From the NCBI GenBank assembly GCA_015501595.1, contig JADNRX010000512.1, positions 1 to 36,969 of the forward strand: DNA of 36,969 nucleotides, written 5' to 3'. Position numbers and translations under genes: made by a program. Positions 31,779-36,969 of this stretch are shown piece by piece. The stretch's first letter is position 1. The number at the start of each line of letters is the position of its first letter. The notes below the pieces were generated by a model, which was given only the letters and a program-made list of their open reading frames with translations, had not been told where the DNA came from and did no database searches. Origin of the DNA: Hymenopellis radicata. Its lineage: Eukaryota > Basidiomycota > Agaricomycetes > Agaricales > Physalacriaceae.

Positions 31779-32036
31779 TGATCTAATCGGCGAACGATAA
31801 TCGGACCGACTTGCCGATTGTGCGCGCTGCACCTCCACTCAGCGCGCGCGCATCTTATTGCCTACTTTATGTTATAATATCTATTCCACCTTCAACTTAC
31901 GTGTTTGGGTCTCACTGTGGTGCGCGCTCTACTCCCGTCAATGTGCGCGGGACATTGGAAAACATGCGCGCGGTGTCCCCACCAAAGATGTGTGAGCCCG
32001 GGATTTTTTTGCCATTTTGAAGCTCATACTTAAGAA
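31779..32036. repeat. Right arm of the long inverted repeat
   Basis: Inverted partner of 30303-30559; the spacer between the arms is about 1.2 kb. CTTAAGA lies next to both outer ends, but it contains a palindrome and lies within sequence partly shared by the arms, so it is weak evidence for a target duplication. Confidence 0.85.
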
Positions 32037-32448
32037 CCTTCTCAACGGTTGCAATATCTTCCTTCTTTGCCTTGTCTGCAAGACTGTTGCTGCCCAAGCT
32101 GCGACTGCTTTTCTTGGCAATGTTGAGGGACTCTCGACCCACTCAATGTCCTTGAGCTGCAGTCTTGTATGGATGACACTTATATCACGGGTGGGGTCCA
32201 CGTCGCCCTCTACATGTGTGACTTCCGCATCCTAAAAAATGCGAACAACTGAGAAGATACCGTCGACAGTGCGGACATGGGACAAGAATGCCGTTTCCCA
32301 GACCACCATTGGTGGACGTGCGCGCTGTGAGGCCAGCAAACTCTATGCAGGTGAGGAAGGCAGGGATTCTGGAGGTGGGTTTGTATGTTTCACGATGGAG
32401 CCAATTAAAGTGTTCATCTGCCACGCTGATACTTCCTAGAAAGTTCAT
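32010..32448 (-). pseudogene. Fragment of an OLA1/YchF-type Obg-like GTPase gene
   Basis: On the minus strand the first stretch contains VADEHFNWLHRETYKP, IPAFLTCIEFAGLTARTST and GGLGNG. These match the family's VPDERFDWL...KxPAxLTxxDIAGLxxGASTGxGLGN, which includes the G3 region. One frame shift later it reads FLSHVRTVDGIFSVVRIF, then a TAG. The next part reads DAEVTHVEGDVDPTRDISVI and LKDIEWVE. After another shift it reads LGSNSLADKAKKEDIATVEK. At least two frameshifts and one stop show it is dead. The intact ATPase/GTPase acts in translation and stress control and has about 390 residues. The piece lies within X2, so it was probably captured. Confidence 0.8.
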
Positions 32449-32961
32449 TGAAGGACTTGAAAGGAGGCGACTAAGGATACTTACATGACAGATGTCTTAT
32501 GAAAGGGTTTATCAAATAAACTCCATTTTCAGGACCTGATTCCTCGACGACGATCAAGCCGCCGACCGCCACATTACTGGCGACATAAGTAGACCCGTTC
32601 AAGTCACGTTGTGCGTCTGTAGCCGACAAGCACTCGGCAGAGGATGATGAGGCAAGAACTTACAGACCTGTCAGTTAGATGTTTTCATAATTGTTATACT
32701 TGTGCTAGACACAAGTGCACAATGAGAAGAAAGACGGAGTCAAGGTAGCTGGGCGGTCACATCTGAATTAGGCAAGCGTCGGCTAGCGCGCACCTAACCC
32801 TAGGTCATGTGAGCGGCTACGAGTCGGCCCGATCACTCCGAAAACGAAACTCAAACTACGGTTGACGTCATTTCGAAAGTCAAACTTGAGAATTTGCTCC
32901 TCGTAAGTGAATGTTCCATATGATAGTCTGGCTATATTTTTGTCCAACAAGGACACCAAAA
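32449..32961. other. X2 right interior and terminal inverted repeat
   Basis: No gene is seen. Near the end CGAAAACGAAACTCAAAC and TTTCGAAAGTCAAAC resemble the subterminal words of X1. The terminal repeat occupies about 32932-32961. Confidence 0.5.
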
Positions 32962-32967
32962 GAAAGG

Positions 32968-33661
32968 CGCTTAAGGTCTCTAACTGTAACCTCGATGTCT
33001 AAGTATCGCGAAAGTGACCTCCCTTCAAATTTTTTGGGAGCACCATCACCTAGCTCATACTTGTCCTTCTGACCACTTTGAAGGTGATTCGGCTTATCTT
33101 AAGCTCGTATTCAACCCGGATACATTATAAACCAAGATTTTTATTCGGTAAGTCCTGAGTCCTGCCTATGGTTACGCTGTCATACCGTGGCCCAGGAATT
33201 ACAACCAGCCTCCTGCAGCAGTGACCGAGTCAGCACTGTCAACACACCCGAGCACCTCGATGTTCGAGCGCGCTCCGCGTTGGTATCGCTGATCGGGTCG
33301 TATTCCAACACATTTCCCTGCGACCGCCGACTACGTTCCACTCTCTTAGTCTATCACAGTCACCGTGCTGTGACCGTATCGTCCCCCGCCCAGTTCCCTT
33401 ACTTGCCTGTTAACTGAAATAATGCGGAATGTCTCGATTACCTGGTATAGTGCCTGACAGGTTGGCCGATGACAAAGCTTATCGAGATCGCGAACTCGAT
33501 TCTGGACGGTTCGGTAATGCTGGGCGCGATCCTATTCCATTCTGGGCAGTGGACGCTTTCTGAGGCCCGATTCGGAAAGGCGGCCGGGATTTGGATCCTG
33601 CAACCCAAGTGATGCATGATTCGGTGAGTCATGCATGGCCTCCCTCACCTTTAGGTGGACT
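32968..33661. other. Y right interior
   Basis: About 0.7 kb with short open frames only (for example plus 33187-33417). Nothing recognised. Confidence 0.4.
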
Positions 33662-33740
33662 ACTAATTAGAGGTCGTCTTGTATGAATTCCTTGCCTGTA
33701 ATTAGAGGGGGGTCATGTACGGAATGTCTCTTAGGGCCTG

Positions 33741-36700
33741 GTCACACGGGGCAAGTCATCATCGAAAGAAATTCCAGGCAAGCTGTTTATTTCTGCTGCA
33801 CGTACAAGGGGACGAGTGGGTCTGACGCACTTGGGAAAAATGAATGAAACGGAATCCGAGTCACAGCAGAGGTAATAGCTCCTGCGCTACGAGCCTGCAC
33901 GTAAGACTAAGTACTCGGAATGAGATGTTAGGTCGATAAAAAGTTGGCATGTAAGCAGAAGAGAAAAAAAGAAGACTCCTGCCAATCTTACATTGGGCGA
34001 AGACAGTGCCGATGCGCCAGACGCCCATGGGAGAGCCGAGCAAGAACACACCATGGGGAGGCAAGTCGTCATCAAAAGATATTCCAGCTTGTCAAAAAGC
34101 TTCTAGTCAGAGCCGCCAGTGATCCACACAAGAGAGAGCATCGACAGACACGGCGGAGTCCTTCAAGAGCAATGGTATACGTACTTCTTTTTTTAAAAAA
34201 AATAGCAACATGTCGTTTCATGAAGTCGGGCGCGTTCTCGCTGGACCACGCGTCCGCGTGTAATAACCCGCAAAGTGCACATCAGTTGACCAAGTCGGGG
34301 CAAGTCAGCAAGAAACGAGGGTCCGTTCATCCGACGTAAATCCGCTCATTGGGCTGACCGGAAGGCAGACGAATATAGTAGAGAAGCAGAAGAAGATCCA
34401 CGTCAGCCACCGGCGAAAGAGCCCCCGAGCCCTCGGTCGAGTGGACTCCAAGTCGCAAACTAGGTTGACAACCACGAGTCCACATATACATCGCAGGTGT
34501 AAGCTGACCGGTGACAGAGGGGTTAAAAAACGCTTGAGAGACACTCATTCAGGCGGAGACGGTGCCGGTGCGTCAAACGCCCACGGGAGGGACGAGCAAG
34601 AACAACTCGAGGCAAGTCGCCATCAAAATCAGAAATTCCAGGCCTAAAAACAGCTGTTTGCTGCCACCCCGAGTGTGCGAAGGAAAACAGTAATGTCCGA
34701 CGTCAATGCAACCGCCACAGAGGACATAGCTGGTGCGATCCTGCATGTAAGCGTACTCGGAATGGGACATCGCGTCGGTCAACTGGACATGTAAGCAGAT
34801 GAGAAAAAATATTCAGATGATTCATCTCTCATTGGGCAGAGACGCGAGCCGATACGCCAGACGCCCATGGGAGAGACAAGCAAGAACATCGAGTCAGGGG
34901 AGGTATGAAGCATATAGCAGTTCGCTGCACATATGCTGGCAAGTGGGATCTGATGAACTTGAAAACAGTCACCTGCGAATACAAGCGTGCTCCAGCCGGC
35001 AAGTCGAGTTTGTGAACTTGAGAAGAACTTCAGGGAAAAAAGGAACCAATCTGGAGTGTAATTATTAGGCATAGACAGAGCCGGTACGTCACGGCGGGGA
35101 TCGATACTGAACGCAGTTGGAAGCACTGTAGGAAGGGCTGGGATCTCGGAGATGAATGGATGGAGACAGCGTTCATGGCGCGCGAGCCTCCCAGGACAAA
35201 GAAGGGAAGTGTTATCAGACGGGCAGACGTCACCGTGACCGTGAGGGCCGACGAAAGAAAAAATGTTATCTCAATACCATCAGATGGTGAACAGAACAGA
35301 TAATCCACGCGTCCACGGAAAGGCATCATCACAGCATGCAGAAGGGGACGAGCGGGTCTGCGATGAAAGGAAAAATAGTTGGCTGATTTCAGATTATAAC
35401 AGAAGACGTAGCTGGTGGGCTACGAGCCTGCATGTACGATGCTGGGCGCTGAGACGTTGGGTTGATGAGCTTGACATGCAAGCAGAAGAGAAAAAGGAAC
35501 CTCACTGCGAGAAGGCAGTGCCGGTGCATGGGAGAGTTGAGCAAGAACACCAACTCAGCGGAGACAGATGTAGCCGTTCGCTGCACGTATCAGTATGTGA
35601 ATTTGAATGGATACAGTAAAAACAGAACACCAGTCACAGGAACAAAGGACAGAGCCCGTCGGCTACGAGCCTGTATGCAAGCCGATTCTGGCTGGGACGT
35701 TAACGTTGCCTCGATGTACTTGAGAATCGGAAGGGGAAAAGAATGCCAATACCTGTGACGCGATGCCGCTGCTCGCTGCTGTTCTAACCAGGTTCTAACA
35801 TCTCATATGTTAGCACAACTTCAGGGATGCCAAGCAAACGAATCACCAAGTGATTCTAGAGATGAAAAATCAAGATGAAATTGACATGAGAAGTACCCAC
35901 TTTGGTCCAAATTGAAAAGCCTGTCTGGCGGCGAGGACAGCCAACGCTGTCCGCAGATAGTTGAAGGGCCAACATCAAGCGAGGCGGCGGTACAGCCGTT
36001 TGTCGCCAAAATGCAAAAGCCTGTCCGGCGAGGGGCATCCGCGCGATCCAAGTCCCCACAATTGAGTAGTGGCGTCTTCTGAGCCTGAGAGGGTCGAATC
36101 TGTCGTGCTGTGAGTCGCAGATGCGTCGAAACTGTAAGTCCAAGTTGGAGCTCATCGCGGTTCAAGTTGAAGAATGAACGTCCACATTAGGCTGGTTCCT
36201 GATCGACCTCCTTCTCAGGATCATCGTTTTGGACGCTGAGCTCTCCAACCTCGGCAGTGGCCTCGAAACTACGGTCTATCGACTTATTGGACGTGATACA
36301 CGATGGGAAACTCACTTGGGACGCGTTGGACTCGTGTTTGAAGCTGACAACAGCTTCAGTTCATGAAACTAGACTGCGACGCACCTCTGGTCCCTTCTGT
36401 GGGCACTCCTAATCTTGGAATCTCGCCTCCGAACGTCAGGTCTCCTCTGACCACGTTTCTGGACGATCCGAGCGCATGGTGAGCTCGGTCTTCTTTCTGG
36501 GTGTACTTCCTCCCTTGAAGTTCATTCCAGAGTACAAAATGGCGGTGATTCTCCGGGAATCAACGCGACAGCTGTAGCGACGTTCTGAAGGAATGGGGCG
36601 CCGTGGCGGAGAGTAGGCAAGGATAGTGCTCTGTGCGAGACAAAGGAAACGCTTTGCTGTGCGGTAAGACGATTGCAGTTCCCGATCAAATTTCTCTGAT

Positions 36701-36969
36701 GCGTTTTTTTTAGTATCGTCAGCCTGACCAAATCCTCCCGCCGTTCTGCCCTTCAACTTGTTGGCCGAACTCTGCCGTCGTCTCATCACCCCGACGGGAA
36801 ACACCGTGTAGACATTCCCGACACAGCGAACACTCCCAACAGTAACACTCTTCATGAGAGCACTCAACACAACGACGATGACGCTCCTTGCTTCCCACCA
36901 CCATAATGTCCACCCACCACACGAAGAGCGCGGCCCGAGACGCGACCGGGAAGACACACGCACGGAGAT
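33741..36969. repeat. Macrosatellite unit 2, continued to the window end
   Basis: From GTCACACGGGGCAAGTC the order of unit 1 (10395 to about 13710) resumes with point changes and small gaps. Relative to unit 1, about 140 bp containing two AAAAGCCTGTC(T/C)GGCG words are present only here (about 35918-36063). Part of the 11.7-11.9-kb segment of unit 1 is missing. The window ends before the place equivalent to the bHLH fragment. Confidence 0.88.

Larger units (their letters stand above)
29663..32961. mobile_element. X2: 3.3-kb non-autonomous relative of X1
   Basis: The left end TATGGGTGTCC...GGGACAAAAATAA and the right end (inverted) TTTTGGTGTCC...TTGGACAAAAATA match those of X1. The 6-bp duplication GAAAGG lies at 29657-29662 and 32962-32967. 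The interior has no integrase. It holds a piece of an OLA1-like GTPase gene, a long inverted repeat and decayed open frames, the pattern of a transposon that has taken up host gene fragments. Confidence 0.8.
27340..33740. mobile_element. Y: 6.4-kb terminal-inverted-repeat element with 7-bp target duplication
   Basis: The left arm (27340-27418) starts CACCCCATAAGA and contains TACATGAT, TTACAGGCAA and AATTCATACAAG. The right arm (33662-33740), reverse-complemented, starts CAGGCCCTAAGA and has the same blocks in order. GTCACAC flanks both sides (27333-27339 and 33741-33747). The uninterrupted site is present at 10395-10401 in unit 1. No transposase can be read, so Y is probably a non-autonomous element swollen by later insertions. 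A 7-bp duplication is unusual; a decayed 8-bp one (hAT-like) is possible. Confidence 0.8.

Noticed and set aside
30303..32036. A TIR transposon with a CTTAAGA target duplication
   Set aside because: CTTAAG is its own reverse complement, lies within sequence partly shared by the arms, and the arms overlap the OLA1 remnant; an inverted duplication explains the data better.

Overview
The window looks like a transposon-packed, gene-poor stretch of a basidiomycete (probably Agaricomycete) genome. The signs are introns of about 50 nt with CTGAC/CTAAT-like branch sites, genes split into many short exons, fragments resembling agaric fungal proteins, and several layers of DNA elements inserted in one another. 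There is no prokaryotic operon structure, no rRNA and no CRISPR. All calls come from reading the sequence; no database search was run.

Layout, left to right. (1) 1-1257, minus strand: a multi-exon gene for an unknown small membrane protein, cut by the window edge. (2) 1258-8720: decayed DNA with a fragment of an OSM1-type fumarate reductase gene (3604-3817), a 1.53-kb TA-flanked inverted-repeat element (4449-5982) holding a second fold-back, and an acidic low-complexity remnant (7000-7490). (3) 8742-9699: a second, apparently identical copy of the first 958 bases, so the membrane gene is duplicated without its first exon. (4) 9697-15142, resumed at 26545-27339 and 33741-36969: a macrosatellite with a unit of about 5.5 kb, itself built of degenerate units of roughly 220-320 bp, and carrying a bHLH gene fragment.

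(5) 15143-26544: the main find, called X1 here. It is an 11.4-kb DNA transposon inserted in the macrosatellite with a 6-bp target duplication (CGCCGG). It encodes a retroviral-integrase-like DDE transposase (minus strand), a 10-exon HECT-type ubiquitin ligase (plus strand) and a small unknown downstream gene. A 244-bp TA-flanked MITE interrupts the transposase; removing it and one TA restores the frame exactly. The non-coding part of X1 holds several perfect hairpins and a G-rich telomere-like repeat.

(6) 27340-33740: a 6.4-kb element (Y) with inverted ends of about 80 bp and a 7-bp duplication (GTCACAC), inserted in the second macrosatellite unit. The first unit keeps the matching empty site. 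Y hosts a tRNA-derived SINE with its own 14-bp duplication, a 528-bp MITE, and X2 (29663-32961). X2 has the same ends as X1 and its own 6-bp duplication. It carries a broken piece of an OLA1/YchF GTPase gene and a 1.7-kb structure with inverted arms of about 255 bp.

How the parts relate: X1 and X2 together define one transposon family by ends and 6-bp duplications. X1 would be the former autonomous copy, with transposase, HECT ligase and one extra gene. X2 would be a non-autonomous relative that holds host gene pieces. A role for the ligase in the transposon life cycle, for example turning over transposase or silencing factors, is inference only.
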